Shown: positions 39,333 through 47,618, counted from the first letter of the stretch. The stretch is 48,127 bases of DNA from an uncultured Eubacteriales bacterium (GCA_905205195.1 CAJLCS010000005.1:1-48127), one strand, 5' to 3'. The notes: generated from the sequence alone by a model not told the origin. Numbers and translations are program-made.

Positions 39333-39989
39333 TTAACTGCGGAAATAGCTCATCCGGCGCTCCAGGGCATTCAGCACTAACGTCAGTATACCAGAAAACG
39401 CAAGATAATACAATCCCGTAAAAAACAGCGGCCAGATCAGACCGTTGGACTTGATGAAGGCCTCGCCGGCCCAGATCAGCTCGTACACCGCCACCACCCG
39501 GGCCAGGGACGTGTCCTTCACCAGCGTGATGACCTCGTTGCCCATGGGGGGCAGGATCCGCTGGATCACCTGCTTGAGAATCACCCGGAAGAAAATCTGG
39601 GGCCGGGTCATGCCCAGCACCTGCCCGGCCTCGTACTGGCCCCGGGGCACCGATTCGATGCCGCCCCGGTAGATTTCCGCGAAATAGCAGGCGTAGTTCA
39701 GGATAAAGGCGGTAAGCACCGCGATCCACCGGCCCTGACGGCCGGTGCCCCAGATGTTGTAGCCCAGCAGGCCCGGGCCGAAGTAAATGGCCGACAGCTG
39801 GAGCATCAGCGGCGTGCCCCGGACCACCCAGATGACGCTCCGGGTCAGGGCCTTCAGGGGCCAGAACCGGGTCATGGCCCCCAGAGAGATCACAAGCCCC
39901 AGCGGCAGGGCGCCCAGCAGCGTCAGGGCGAACAGCCGCAGGGTGACCAGCGCCCCCTCGTTGAGGGCCGAGAGAATTTGTTGGGTCAT
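39333..39989 (-). CDS. Polar amino acid ABC transporter permease
   Basis: A 218-residue HisM/GlnP-type permease. TLRLFALTLLGALPLGLVISL is the first helix. WVVRGTPLMLQL is the family signature RGTP. The EAA loop is EAGQVLGMTRPQIFFRVILKQ, and NEVITLVKDTSLARVV is the usual segment near the substrate path. A single permease gene suggests a homodimeric channel. It lies between the binding protein (78-nt gap, with a GC-rich hairpin) and the ATPase. Confidence 0.95.
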   Translation of the reverse strand: MTQQILSALNEGALVTLRLFALTLLGALPLGLVISLGAMTRFWPLKALTRSVIWVVRGTPLMLQLSAIYFGPGLLGYNIWGTGRQGRWIAVLTAFILNYACYFAEIYRGGIESVPRGQYEAGQVLGMTRPQIFFRVILKQVIQRILPPMGNEVITLVKDTSLARVVAVYELIWAGEAFIKSNGLIWPLFFTGLYYLAFSGILTLVLNALERRMSYFRS

Positions 39990-40067
39990 AGACGCAGACG
40001 CTCCTTTTCATGGGATGTCCCCGTCCGCCGGATGCACCGGCAGGTGGGGCGGTTTTGGATGGACCGG

Positions 40068-40859
40068 TCAGTCGGTGACGACGGACTCCTGCACGCCGTA
40101 GGTTTTGGCCAGCTCCAGCATGGAGCCGTCCGCTGCGGCGGCTTTGAAGAATTCGTTGAGCTTTTCGGTCAGGTCGGAGCCTTTCCGGAAGCCAACGCCG
40201 TATTCCTCGCTGTTCAGGGCCACGGTGTAGGTCAGGTCGGGGTAGCTGGTGCCCTCGCCGATCATGGCACCGGCCATCAGCAGGTCGATGATGGCGGCGT
40301 CGGAGGTACCGGCGGCCACTTCCTTCAGTGCGTCGGCCTGGCTCTGGACCGGGGTCACGTTCCAGCCCGCTGCCTTGGCCTGGGATTCTCCGGCGGAGCC
40401 GCTTTCCACGGCGAAGGTCAGGTCCTTCAGGCTCTCCTTGGTCTGGTACCCGGCGGCCTTGTCGGCGGGAACCACGACCACCTGGGCGTTTTTGCAGTAG
40501 GGGTCGGAGGTGGACATGGCGGCCTTCACGCCGTCGTCCAGCGTCATGCCGTTCCACACCACGTCGATGGACTTGTTATTCAGCTCCATGATTTTGCTGT
40601 CCCAGTCGATGACGATGAACTCCGCTTCCACGCCCAGGCTCTTGGCGAAGGCCTTGGCCATGTCGGCGTCAAAGCCGATCCAGCTGCCGGATTCGTCCTT
40701 GTAGTCCATGGGGGCAAATTCCGTGATGCCTACCACCAGCTTGCCCTTGGCCCGGACCGTGGCCAGATCCGATTCCGTTTTGTTGCTGCCGCAGCCCATC
40801 AGGCCCACGACCAGAAGCAGGGCCAGGGCCGCTGCCATCCATTTTTTCGTCAGGTTCAT
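40068..40859 (-). CDS. Amino acid ABC transporter substrate-binding lipoprotein, family 3
   Basis: A 263-residue lipoprotein with signal peptide MNLTKKWMAAALALLLVVGLMGC (lipobox LMGC). The mature part is SBP family 3: KGKLVVGITEFAPMDYKDES, WIGFDADMAKAFAKSLGVE, VVWNGMTLDDGVKAAM and FAVESGSAGESQ. Ligands are probably polar amino acids. The ATG at 40857-40859 has AAAGGAG upstream; the frame is open for 16 more codons, but without a site. It is the first gene of the operon SBP-permease-ATPase-YerC. Confidence 0.95.
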   Translation of the reverse strand: MNLTKKWMAAALALLLVVGLMGCGSNKTESDLATVRAKGKLVVGITEFAPMDYKDESGSWIGFDADMAKAFAKSLGVEAEFIVIDWDSKIMELNNKSIDVVWNGMTLDDGVKAAMSTSDPYCKNAQVVVVPADKAAGYQTKESLKDLTFAVESGSAGESQAKAAGWNVTPVQSQADALKEVAAGTSDAAIIDLLMAGAMIGEGTSYPDLTYTVALNSEEYGVGFRKGSDLTEKLNEFFKAAAADGSMLELAKTYGVQESVVTD

Positions 40860-40905
40860 TGCAGGTTCTCCTTTCGGCGGTGCCGTGTGTTGTTTGGATG
40901 GCGTC

Positions 40906-40934
40906 ATTATACTTTAGCACGATAAAGTTGTAAA
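40906..40934 (-). promoter_or_regulatory. Promoter of the amino acid transporter operon
   Basis: Minus strand TTTACA (40929-40934), 17-nt spacer, TATAAT (40906-40911). The spacer and -35 are AT-rich with partial symmetry (CTTTA...TAAAG), possibly an operator. Confidence 0.8.
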
Positions 40935-41020
40935 GTGTTATTTTGCGAATTCCGGCGGTTTTGGAACATCCGACGAGAGAGCCGGGGAAACGACACATCC
41001 GCCCTGTGCAGAATCACGAT

Positions 41021-41047
41021 GTCCCGGCCGGAAAAACCGGCCGGGAC
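41021..41047 (-). terminator. Hairpin after thrB
   Basis: A perfect 11-bp stem (GTCCCGGCCGG / CCGGCCGGGAC) with a 5-nt loop, 7 nt after the thrB stop. In the minus direction the loop is TTTTT and no T-run follows the stem, so it is a non-canonical terminator or a 3' protective hairpin. Confidence 0.6.
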
Positions 41048-41053
41048 AGACCA

Positions 41054-41941
41054 TCAATGAGACGAAAGGACGAACGCGCCCCGGGGTTCCGCCCGGAGGG
41101 GCAGCACCTGCCATCCGCCGGGGAGGGCGGCAAGCTGCCGGGCAAGGGGCGCTTCCAGCCCATCCTGCCGGGTGATGCACAGCAGCGTGGGGCCTGCCCC
41201 GCTGAGGCAGAAGGCTCCGCCCAGATCGGCCACGATCCGGGCAATGTCGTCATAGCCCGGGATCAGGTGCTTCCGGTAATTCTGGTGGAGCCGGTCGTCC
41301 AGTGCCGCCCGGAGCAGCGCCGGGTCCCCCAGCTCCAGCGCCTTCAGCGTCAGCGCCCCGTGGGAGACGTTGAATACCCCGTCGGTCCGGGGAATCCGGT
41401 CCGGCAGCGCCGCCCGGGCCTTGGCGGTGGACAGGGGAAATTCCGGCACCATGGCAAGGAATTTCCAGTCCGGGTGCAGCGGGAAGGAGGCGGCCAGGGG
41501 CCGGTTGCCGTCCATCATGGCGGCGGTGAGGCCGCCCAGCAGGGCGGGGGCCAGATTGTCGGGATGACCCTCCATCACCGTGGTGACGGCCAGCAGCTGC
41601 TCCGTGGTCAGGGGGCTGCCGTGAAGGGCGTTGGTGCCCACGGCGGCGGCGGCCAGCAGGGCGGCGGAGGAGCCGAGGCCCCGGCAGACGGGAATATGGG
41701 CATCGATATGCATGGCAAGGCCCCCGGGGGCCTTGCCCAGCGCCTGCATCACGGCCAGATAGGCCTGATAGGCCAGATTGTCCGGCCCGGCGTAGCAGGG
41801 GTCGCAGCCGGTAATCCGCAGGCCTGCGCCGGATTCTTCCAGCGTCAGGTCGGTGTACAGGGTCAGGGCGCAGCCGAAGCAGTCAAAGCCCGGGCCGAGA
41901 TTGGCGGTGGTGGCGGGAACGCGAACGGTAACGGATGACAT
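41054..41941 (-). CDS. thrB: Homoserine kinase ThrB
   Basis: GHMP kinase that phosphorylates homoserine for threonine synthesis. The 295 residues contain VRVPATTANLGPGFDCFG at the N-terminus, the ATP loop PVCRGLGSSAALLAAAA, EGHPDNLAPALLGG and the C-terminal FCLSGAGPTLL. Length is normal. It starts 12 nt after thrC with GGAGGC upstream, so thrC-thrB is a two-gene operon read leftwards, divergent from hom. Confidence 0.97.
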   Translation of the reverse strand: MSSVTVRVPATTANLGPGFDCFGCALTLYTDLTLEESGAGLRITGCDPCYAGPDNLAYQAYLAVMQALGKAPGGLAMHIDAHIPVCRGLGSSAALLAAAAVGTNALHGSPLTTEQLLAVTTVMEGHPDNLAPALLGGLTAAMMDGNRPLAASFPLHPDWKFLAMVPEFPLSTAKARAALPDRIPRTDGVFNVSHGALTLKALELGDPALLRAALDDRLHQNYRKHLIPGYDDIARIVADLGGAFCLSGAGPTLLCITRQDGLEAPLARQLAALPGGWQVLPLRAEPRGAFVLSSH

Positions 41942-41953
41942 GGCGGCGCCTCC

Positions 41954-43399
41954 TTACAGATGCAGCACAAAGGGCAGCATTTCGTCCGGGTTCAGGACGG
42001 CGGTGTGGCGGACGGGCTTTTTCCGCAGGGCGGCCAGCGCCGGGGGAACGGGCAGGCCGGACAGGGCGGCCAGCCGGTCCATCTGCGCGAATTCGTCGCC
42101 GGAGCCGTCGCCGCCGATGGCGGACAGCACCGCCGCCGGGAATTTGTACACCGACGCGGTGGACAGCACCACTGTGGGCCGGGTGTCGCCGGTACGGGCG
42201 GTGTAGTCCTCCGCCGCGGCCCAGCCGCAGGCGGTGTGGGGGTCCATCAGGTAGCCGTGGTCCTTCCAGACCCGGCCGATGACGGCCTTGGCCTTTTCAT
42301 CGCCGCAGAAGGCGGCGTCGAACTGCGCCCGGATGGCCCGGTGCAGGGAATCCGGCACGGTGTAGAAGCCGTCGGTGTTCAGCTGCTCCATCAGTCCGGC
42401 CACCAGCTTCTCGTCGCCGGAGAGCAGGTACAGCAGCCGCTCCAGATTGGAGGACACCAGAATGTCCATGGAGGGGGAAATGGTCCTGTGCAGCGGGCGG
42501 CGGCGGTCATAGGTGCCGGTGCGGAGGAAATCCGTCAGCACATTGTTGGCGTTGGAGGCGCAGATCAGCTTCCCCACGGGCAGGCCCATCCGCCCGGCCA
42601 GCCAACCGGCCAGAATGTCGCCGAAGTTGCCGGTGGGGACGGAGAAATTCACCCGGTCGCCCATGGTGATCACGCCCCGGTCCAGCAGGTCCCGGTAGGC
42701 CTTGAAATAATAGGTAATCTGGGGGGCCAGGCGGCCGATGTTGATGGAATTGGCGGAAGAAAGCCGGAAGGGCAGGTCTTTTCCCTGACAGGCAGCGAAA
42801 ATCCGCTTCACGCCGGTCTGGGCGTCGTCAAAATTGCCCCGGACGGCGCAGACCGTCACGTTGCCGCCCTCCTGGGTGGCCATCTGGGCACGCTGGACGG
42901 CGGAAACGCCGCCGTCGGGGTAAAACACGCAGATCCGGATCCCGGGCACGTCCCGGAAGCCCTCCAGCGCGGCCTTGCCGGTGTCGCCGGAGGTGGCGGT
43001 GAGAATCAGAATGTCCTCGGTGACGCCCAGTGCCGCTTTGGCGGCGGTCATCAGTTGGGGCAGCATGGAAAGCGCCACGTCCTTGAAGGCGGAGGTGGGG
43101 CCGCGGAACAGCTCCAGCACGGTAAACGGTCCCACGGGGACGGTGGGGGTCAGGTCCGGCGTCTCGAATTTCCCGGTGTAGGCCCGGCGGACCAGCGCGG
43201 GCATGTCCGGAATGTCCGGCAGCAGGGCGGAGAGAATGGCAACCGCCATGGACAGGGTGTCCCCGGCAAGTACGGCGGGAACATCCAGCGTGGGCAGCTG
43301 CCGGGGCAGATACAGGCCGCCGTCCGGGGCCATGCCCTCCAGCACGGCCCGGGCGCTGTCGGCGGTGAGGGCGGCGCTGCGGGTGGATTGGTAAATCAT
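41954..43399 (-). CDS. thrC: Threonine synthase ThrC
   Basis: PLP enzyme that converts O-phosphohomoserine to threonine. The 481-residue form is the longer class found in many Gram-negatives and Clostridia. N-terminal GMAPDGGLYLPRQLP is typical. The PLP Lys is Lys106 in GPTSAFKDVALSML. ILTATSGDTGKAALEGF and VPTGNFGDILAG form the phosphate and substrate sites. The ATG at 43397-43399 has AAGGAG 5 nt upstream. An earlier start in the same frame (43423) would leave that site inside the gene. Confidence 0.97.
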   Translation of the reverse strand: MIYQSTRSAALTADSARAVLEGMAPDGGLYLPRQLPTLDVPAVLAGDTLSMAVAILSALLPDIPDMPALVRRAYTGKFETPDLTPTVPVGPFTVLELFRGPTSAFKDVALSMLPQLMTAAKAALGVTEDILILTATSGDTGKAALEGFRDVPGIRICVFYPDGGVSAVQRAQMATQEGGNVTVCAVRGNFDDAQTGVKRIFAACQGKDLPFRLSSANSINIGRLAPQITYYFKAYRDLLDRGVITMGDRVNFSVPTGNFGDILAGWLAGRMGLPVGKLICASNANNVLTDFLRTGTYDRRRPLHRTISPSMDILVSSNLERLLYLLSGDEKLVAGLMEQLNTDGFYTVPDSLHRAIRAQFDAAFCGDEKAKAVIGRVWKDHGYLMDPHTACGWAAAEDYTARTGDTRPTVVLSTASVYKFPAAVLSAIGGDGSGDEFAQMDRLAALSGLPVPPALAALRKKPVRHTAVLNPDEMLPFVLHL

Positions 43400-43490
43400 A
43401 GGGACTCCTTTCGGGAAATGCAAGACGTTTCTTTGCTAACTGCACAAAAGGAAGCGGCCGTTTTCCGGAATACTGGTATTTTCGGCACGC

Positions 43491-43519
43491 TTGCATTTTA
43501 ATTGAGTATATGATATACT
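43491..43519 (+). promoter_or_regulatory. Promoter of hom-lysC-asd
   Basis: TTGCAT (43491-43496), 17-nt spacer, TATACT (43514-43519). Its -10 box overlaps that of the opposing thrC promoter, so simultaneous use is unlikely. The transcript would include the 158-nt element before hom. Confidence 0.75.
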
Positions 43520-43538
43520 GATTCCATTCAAAATGCAA
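43510..43538 (-). promoter_or_regulatory. Promoter of thrC-thrB
   Basis: Minus strand TTGCAT (43533-43538), 17-nt spacer, TATCAT (43510-43515), giving a thrC leader of about 100 nt. Together with the hom promoter it forms a dyad with arms CTTGCATTTT/AAAATGCAAG. Confidence 0.75.
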
Positions 43539-43548
43539 GTGTTTTCCT

Positions 43549-43706
43549 TAGCGTCGCTTGACAAGAGTCCACATGGTTTTCCCGGGTCTAAACGACACCT
43601 GGCTACGTTATCCTCGTTGATGGGCGACATAAGTCAAGGACGATAACGTAGCGAAAGGCGTGCCAGAACGTCCTGCGGGCATGCGTGCCCTTGTCAAGCG
43701 ACGCTA
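43549..43706 (+). repeat. 158-nt element with 17-bp terminal inverted repeats in the hom leader
   Basis: The ends TAGCGTCGCTTGACAAG (43549-43565) and CTTGTCAAGCGACGCTA (43690-43706) are perfectly complementary. An internal perfect 10-bp stem (CTACGTTATC 43603-43612 with GATAACGTAG 43642-43651) and a small GGGCA/TGCCC hairpin lie inside. Each end carries TA. It holds no ORF. It is either a structured leader RNA of hom-lysC-asd or a MITE-like insertion with TA target duplication; one copy is visible here. Confidence 0.75.
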
Positions 43707-43727
43707 TAGAGAGAGGATCTGAGAATC

Positions 43728-44852
43728 ATGCAAATTGGCCTGCTGGGATTCGGCGTGGTTGGCAAGGGCGTTTATGAGTTGGTGCGGAACCGGTCGGATC
43801 TGCATGTCGCTTATGTGCTGTGCCGTCAGGACCACACGCTGCCCGATGGGAACGTGACCCATGACATTCGGAATATTCTGGCCGATCCGGAGGTGGACAC
43901 CGTGGTGGAAGCCATGGGCAGTCTGCATCCGGCTTTTGAGTTTGTGCGGGACGCCATCACGGCGGGGAAAAACGTAGTGACCTGCAACAAGGCGCTGGTG
44001 GCCATGTATTACGATGAGCTGCTGCCGCTGGCCCAGCGGAAGAACGTGCTGTTCCGCTGCACCGGAGCGGTGGGCGGCGGCATCGGCTGGCTGTCGGAGC
44101 TGGAGCGTGCCCGCCGTGCCCAGACGATCTGCCGGGTGGGCGGCATCATGAACGGCACCTGCAACTATATTCTCGACGCCATGACCCGGCTGGGGCAGGA
44201 TTACGGCGAGGCGCTGGCCCAGGCCCAGTCGCTGGGCTACGCGGAGGCCGATCCGGCCACGGATGTGGACGGTATCGACGCCTGGCACAAGCTGATCCTG
44301 TCCGTGAACGTGGCCTTCGGCGTCAGCGTGGACCGGGACACCGTGCCGGTGGCGGGAATCCGCCATCTTCTGGCGGAGGACGTGGAGCGGTTTTCCCGGC
44401 ACGGGCTGGTGTGCCGCCTGATGACGGAGGCGAGCCTGGAAAACGGCGTTCTGAACGCCTGGGTCCAGCCCACCCTCTGCCCGCTGACGTCGCCGGAGGC
44501 GTCGGTGACCACCAATTTTAATCTGATTACCTTTGTGGGCAGCGTCTCCGACCGGATGAGCTTTTACGGCCAGGGCGCGGGCCGGTACCCCACGGCATAT
44601 AATGTGCTGCAGGACTGCCTGGATATTCAGGCGGGCCGGGGGTTCTACGGTACCTACGGCCCCCGTATCCGGGCCGACAACGGCGAATGCCGGTCGTTTT
44701 ACCTGCGGGGTGTGCCGGACTGGCCGGAGGACCGGGTGGAAACCCGCTGGGACGACGCCGTGATTACGGTGCCGGTGCCGGTGCGAGAAATGCACGCGTG
44801 GTACGCAGACCGGCGGGAGGGCTTCCTGGCGGCGCTGTCTGCCAACTTCTGA
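43728..44852 (+). CDS. hom: Homoserine dehydrogenase, short form without ACT domain
   Basis: Reduces aspartate semialdehyde to homoserine. The 374 residues have the Rossmann opening IGLLGFGVVGKGVYEL, VEAMGSLHPAFEFVRDAI, TCNKALVA and the catalytic segment GGIMNGTCNYILDAM followed by YAEADPATDVDGIDAWHKL (conserved Asp and Lys). Usual Bacillota enzymes have about 430 residues with a C-terminal ACT domain for threonine feedback. No ACT domain is apparent here, so allosteric control is probably missing or different. GAGAGG lies about 11 nt before the ATG. It is the first gene of hom-lysC-asd. Confidence 0.95.
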   Translation: MQIGLLGFGVVGKGVYELVRNRSDLHVAYVLCRQDHTLPDGNVTHDIRNILADPEVDTVVEAMGSLHPAFEFVRDAITAGKNVVTCNKALVAMYYDELLPLAQRKNVLFRCTGAVGGGIGWLSELERARRAQTICRVGGIMNGTCNYILDAMTRLGQDYGEALAQAQSLGYAEADPATDVDGIDAWHKLILSVNVAFGVSVDRDTVPVAGIRHLLAEDVERFSRHGLVCRLMTEASLENGVLNAWVQPTLCPLTSPEASVTTNFNLITFVGSVSDRMSFYGQGAGRYPTAYNVLQDCLDIQAGRGFYGTYGPRIRADNGECRSFYLRGVPDWPEDRVETRWDDAVITVPVPVREMHAWYADRREGFLAALSANF

Positions 44853-44900
44853 GCGAAAAGACTACGGCCGGGGCGGCGGGTCCCGGGAAAGAAGGATCAT

Positions 44901-46217
44901 ATGCTGAAAGTAACGAAATTCGGCGGCTCCTCCATGGCGGACGCCGGCCAGTATCGGAAGGTCCGGGACATTGTCCGGGCGGACCCCTCCCGGCGGGTGG
45001 TGGTGGTTTCCGCCGCCGGAAAGCGGGACCAATCCGATCACAAAATTACGGACCTGCTGTATCTGTGCTACGCACACATTCAGTACGGCGTGGATGCCTC
45101 CGGCATTTTCGACATGGTGGCGGCCCGGTATCTGGAGATCCGGGATGCGCTGCAGGTGCCGCTGCGGCTGGAGGACGACTTCGCCGCGCTGCGGAAAAAG
45201 CTGGACGCCAAGGCCGTCACCCAGGATGAGCTGGTCAGCCGGGGCGAGTATTTCTCCGCCAAGCTGATGGCGGCCTATCTGGGCTTTGAATTTGTGGACG
45301 CGGCGGACTGGGTGCGGTTCCGCCTGGACGGCACCGTGGATCAGGAGGCAACCTACGAGGCCTTCGCCCGGGCGGCCCAGGGCCGGGATGTTGTGACGCC
45401 GGGGTTTTACGGCGTGACGCCGGACGGCCATATCCATACCTTCTCCCGGGGCGGCAGCGACATCACCGGCTCGCTGGCGGCGGCGGCGCTGAACGCCGAC
45501 GTGTACGAGAACTGGACCGACGTGTCCGGCATTCTCATGGCGGATCCCCGGATCGTGGAAAATCCCCAGACCATCCCCGAGGTGACCTATGACGAGCTGC
45601 GGGAGCTGAGCTATTCCGGTGCCCAGGTGCTCCATGAGGGGGCCATTTTCCCGGTGCGGGAGAAGAAAATTCCCCTGAACATCCGCAACACCAACGCTCC
45701 GGAGGAGCCGGGCACCTACATCCGCGAAAGCTTCGAGACCAATTCCGACCCCAGCCGCTTCATTACCGGCGTCACGGGAAAGAAGGACTTCACCATCATC
45801 TCCATGAGCAAGCGGGGGCTGAGCAATCAGGTCGGCGCCCTGCGGAAGATTCTGGAGGTGTTTGAGCGCCACAACATTTCCGTGGATTACGCCCCCAACG
45901 GCATCGACTATGTGTCCGTGGTGGTGACCAGCCAGTCCGTCTCCGGCTGCCTTTATAACCTGCTGGGCGAGCTGCAGAAGGAAATGAAGCCCGACACGCT
46001 GGACGTCCACGATCAGATTGCCGTGGTGGCGGCGGTGGGCCGCAAAATGGCCTTCCGGCCCGGCGTTTCCGGCAAAATTTTCGGCGCACTGGGCGAGGCG
46101 GGCATCAACATCCGCATGATCAATCAGGGGCCAGACGAACTGAATATCATCTTCGGCGTGGATAACCGGGATTTTGCCTCGGCCATCCGGGTCCTGTACA
46201 ACAGCTTTGTGAAGTAA
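44901..46217 (+). CDS. lysC: Aspartate kinase
   Basis: Phosphorylates aspartate, the entry step of the lysine/threonine/methionine pathway. The 438 residues have KVTKFGGSSMADAGQY (ATP/Asp site), SRGEYFSAKLMAAYLG, FSRGGSDITGSLAAAALNAD and the regulatory C-terminus with two ACT domains (about 295-435, TIISMSKRGLSNQVGALRKI and AVVAAVGRKMAFRPGVSGKIF). Because Hom lacks an ACT domain, this enzyme is probably the main feedback point; which amino acid inhibits it is not visible. The gap to hom is 48 nt; GAAGGA precedes the ATG. Confidence 0.97.
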   Translation: MLKVTKFGGSSMADAGQYRKVRDIVRADPSRRVVVVSAAGKRDQSDHKITDLLYLCYAHIQYGVDASGIFDMVAARYLEIRDALQVPLRLEDDFAALRKKLDAKAVTQDELVSRGEYFSAKLMAAYLGFEFVDAADWVRFRLDGTVDQEATYEAFARAAQGRDVVTPGFYGVTPDGHIHTFSRGGSDITGSLAAAALNADVYENWTDVSGILMADPRIVENPQTIPEVTYDELRELSYSGAQVLHEGAIFPVREKKIPLNIRNTNAPEEPGTYIRESFETNSDPSRFITGVTGKKDFTIISMSKRGLSNQVGALRKILEVFERHNISVDYAPNGIDYVSVVVTSQSVSGCLYNLLGELQKEMKPDTLDVHDQIAVVAAVGRKMAFRPGVSGKIFGALGEAGINIRMINQGPDELNIIFGVDNRDFASAIRVLYNSFVK

Positions 46218-46241
46218 AACCGAGTTTCAGGAGGGACGCAT

Positions 46242-47243
46242 ATGAAAACCTATACGGTCGCGGTCCTGGGCGCCACCGGCGCGGTGGGACAGGAAATGAT
46301 CAAAATTCTGGAGGAGCGGAACTTCCCTGTGGGGAAGCTGGTTCCGCTGGCCAGCGCCCGCAGCGCGGGCAAGACCCTGCGCTTCCGGGGGGAGGACGTG
46401 GTCATCCGGGAAGCCGAAAACGAGGCCTTCCGGGGTGTAGACATCGTCCTCGGCGCGGCGGAAAACGACATCGCCAAGAAATTTGCCCCGGCCATCGTGG
46501 CGGCGGGGGCCACCTTCGTGGATAATTCCTCCGCCTTCCGGCTGGACCCCAAGGTGCCGCTGGTAGTGCCGGAAATCAACCCGGAGGACGTGAAGTGGCA
46601 TTCCGGTATCATCTCCAACCCCAACTGCTCCACCATTATCACGGCGGTGGCGGTCAACGCCCTCAACGCCATCCAACCCATCCGGGCCATGGTGGCCTCC
46701 ACCTATCAGGCGGTGTCCGGCGCGGGCGCCGGCGGCCCCATCGAGCTGGAAAGCGAAGTGGCGGCGCTGGCTAAGGGCGAAACCTATGCGCCCAAGGTGT
46801 TCCCCTATCAGATTGCCTATAATGTGATCCCCCAGATCGGCGGCGGCCAGTACGAGGGCTACACCAGCGAGGAAATGAAGCTCCAGAACGAGGGCCGGAA
46901 GATCATGCACCTGCCGGAGCTGAAGGTCAGCTGCACCTGTGTCCGGGTGCCGGTGGTCCGGAGCCACTCCATTTCCGTTAACCTGCATTTTGACGCCCCC
47001 GTTTCCGTGGAGCAGGCCCGCCGGGCTATCGCCGCCGCGCCGGGGTGCCGTCTGGTGGATGATCTGGACAACAAGGTCTATCCCATGCCGCTGGATACCT
47101 CCGATCAGGATACCGTGTTCGTGGGCCGGATCCGGCCGGATCTCACCGATCCCAACGGCCTGTGCCTGTGGTGCTGCGGCGATCAGGTCCGCAAGGGCGC
47201 GGCCACCAATACCGTGCAGATTGCCGAGCTGCTGCTGAAGTAA
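46242..47243 (+). CDS. asd: Aspartate-semialdehyde dehydrogenase
   Basis: Reduces aspartyl phosphate to aspartate semialdehyde, the branch point used by dapA and hom. The 333 residues show the NADP motif VAVLGATGAVGQEMIKIL, the active-site Cys129 in ISNPNCSTIITAVAV, the QAVSGAGAGGP loop and the catalytic His region VRVPVVRSHSISVNL. It has an AGGAGG before the ATG, 24 nt after lysC, and a terminator right after the stop. Confidence 0.98.
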   Translation: MKTYTVAVLGATGAVGQEMIKILEERNFPVGKLVPLASARSAGKTLRFRGEDVVIREAENEAFRGVDIVLGAAENDIAKKFAPAIVAAGATFVDNSSAFRLDPKVPLVVPEINPEDVKWHSGIISNPNCSTIITAVAVNALNAIQPIRAMVASTYQAVSGAGAGGPIELESEVAALAKGETYAPKVFPYQIAYNVIPQIGGGQYEGYTSEEMKLQNEGRKIMHLPELKVSCTCVRVPVVRSHSISVNLHFDAPVSVEQARRAIAAAPGCRLVDDLDNKVYPMPLDTSDQDTVFVGRIRPDLTDPNGLCLWCCGDQVRKGAATNTVQIAELLLK

Positions 47244-47250
47244 AAAGAAA

Positions 47251-47278
47251 GTCCCGCCTGAAAAGGCGGGACATTTTC
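47251..47278 (+). terminator. Terminator of hom-lysC-asd
   Basis: A perfect 9-bp stem (GTCCCGCCT/AGGCGGGAC, loop GAAA) followed by ATTTTC, 7 nt after the asd stop. Confidence 0.85.
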
Positions 47279-47281
47279 GAC

Positions 47282-47552
47282 TGTCGGAAAATCCCTCCGG
47301 GCTTTTCCGACAAAAGAATTGCAGCCTGCTTCATGCACTTCGTCGCAGCACCTGTCACAATGTTCCGTTTTCCGCAAGCGGAAAACTCCACCAGTGTCAG
47401 GACTGCTCCTCTCCCCTTATCGCCGTTGGCGGACGATGCGCACACGCGCAGTCTGGTAGGTATGTTGTCTATTTTGATCGCTTCGTCGCCTGCGGGCGAC
47501 GAACTCTGCGAGGCTTTTTGACACACGGAAATCCCACCTGGAAAAGGTGGGA
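47282..47552. other. Hairpin-rich non-coding block between asd and the CBS gene
   Basis: At least four perfect hairpins in 270 nt: TGTCGGAAAA/TTTTCCGACA (47282-47312), TTTTCCGC/GCGGAAAA (47368-47385), TTCGTCGCC/GGCGACGAA (47482-47503) and TCCCACCT/AGGTGGGA (47532-47552). The last resembles the asd terminator hairpin in sequence and loop, so two similar hairpins bracket the block. Open frames exist on both strands but lack ribosome binding sites. It may be a structured RNA or a dispersed intergenic repeat. Confidence 0.55.
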
Positions 47553-47618
47553 CTCATTAGTATAGGAGTATAGAAATGGGAAAAATGGGCACACTTTCCG
47601 GCAAAGGGAGGAGTAGCC

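Noticed and set aside
38515..40557. 680-codon minus-strand frame whose C-terminal part is the ABC ATPase
   Set aside because: The first 410 codons are a frame-shifted reading of the binding protein and permease. The ATPase has its own ATG at 39321, so this is not a fusion.
43549..43727. T-box or lysine riboswitch before hom
   Set aside because: No AGGGTGGNACCGCG T-box sequence or lysine riboswitch core is found, and there is no terminator before hom.
47143..47526. Possible small protein on the minus strand, and another on the plus strand at 47162-47521
   Set aside because: No ribosome binding sites; both overlap asd and several perfect hairpins. Better seen as non-coding structure or repeat.
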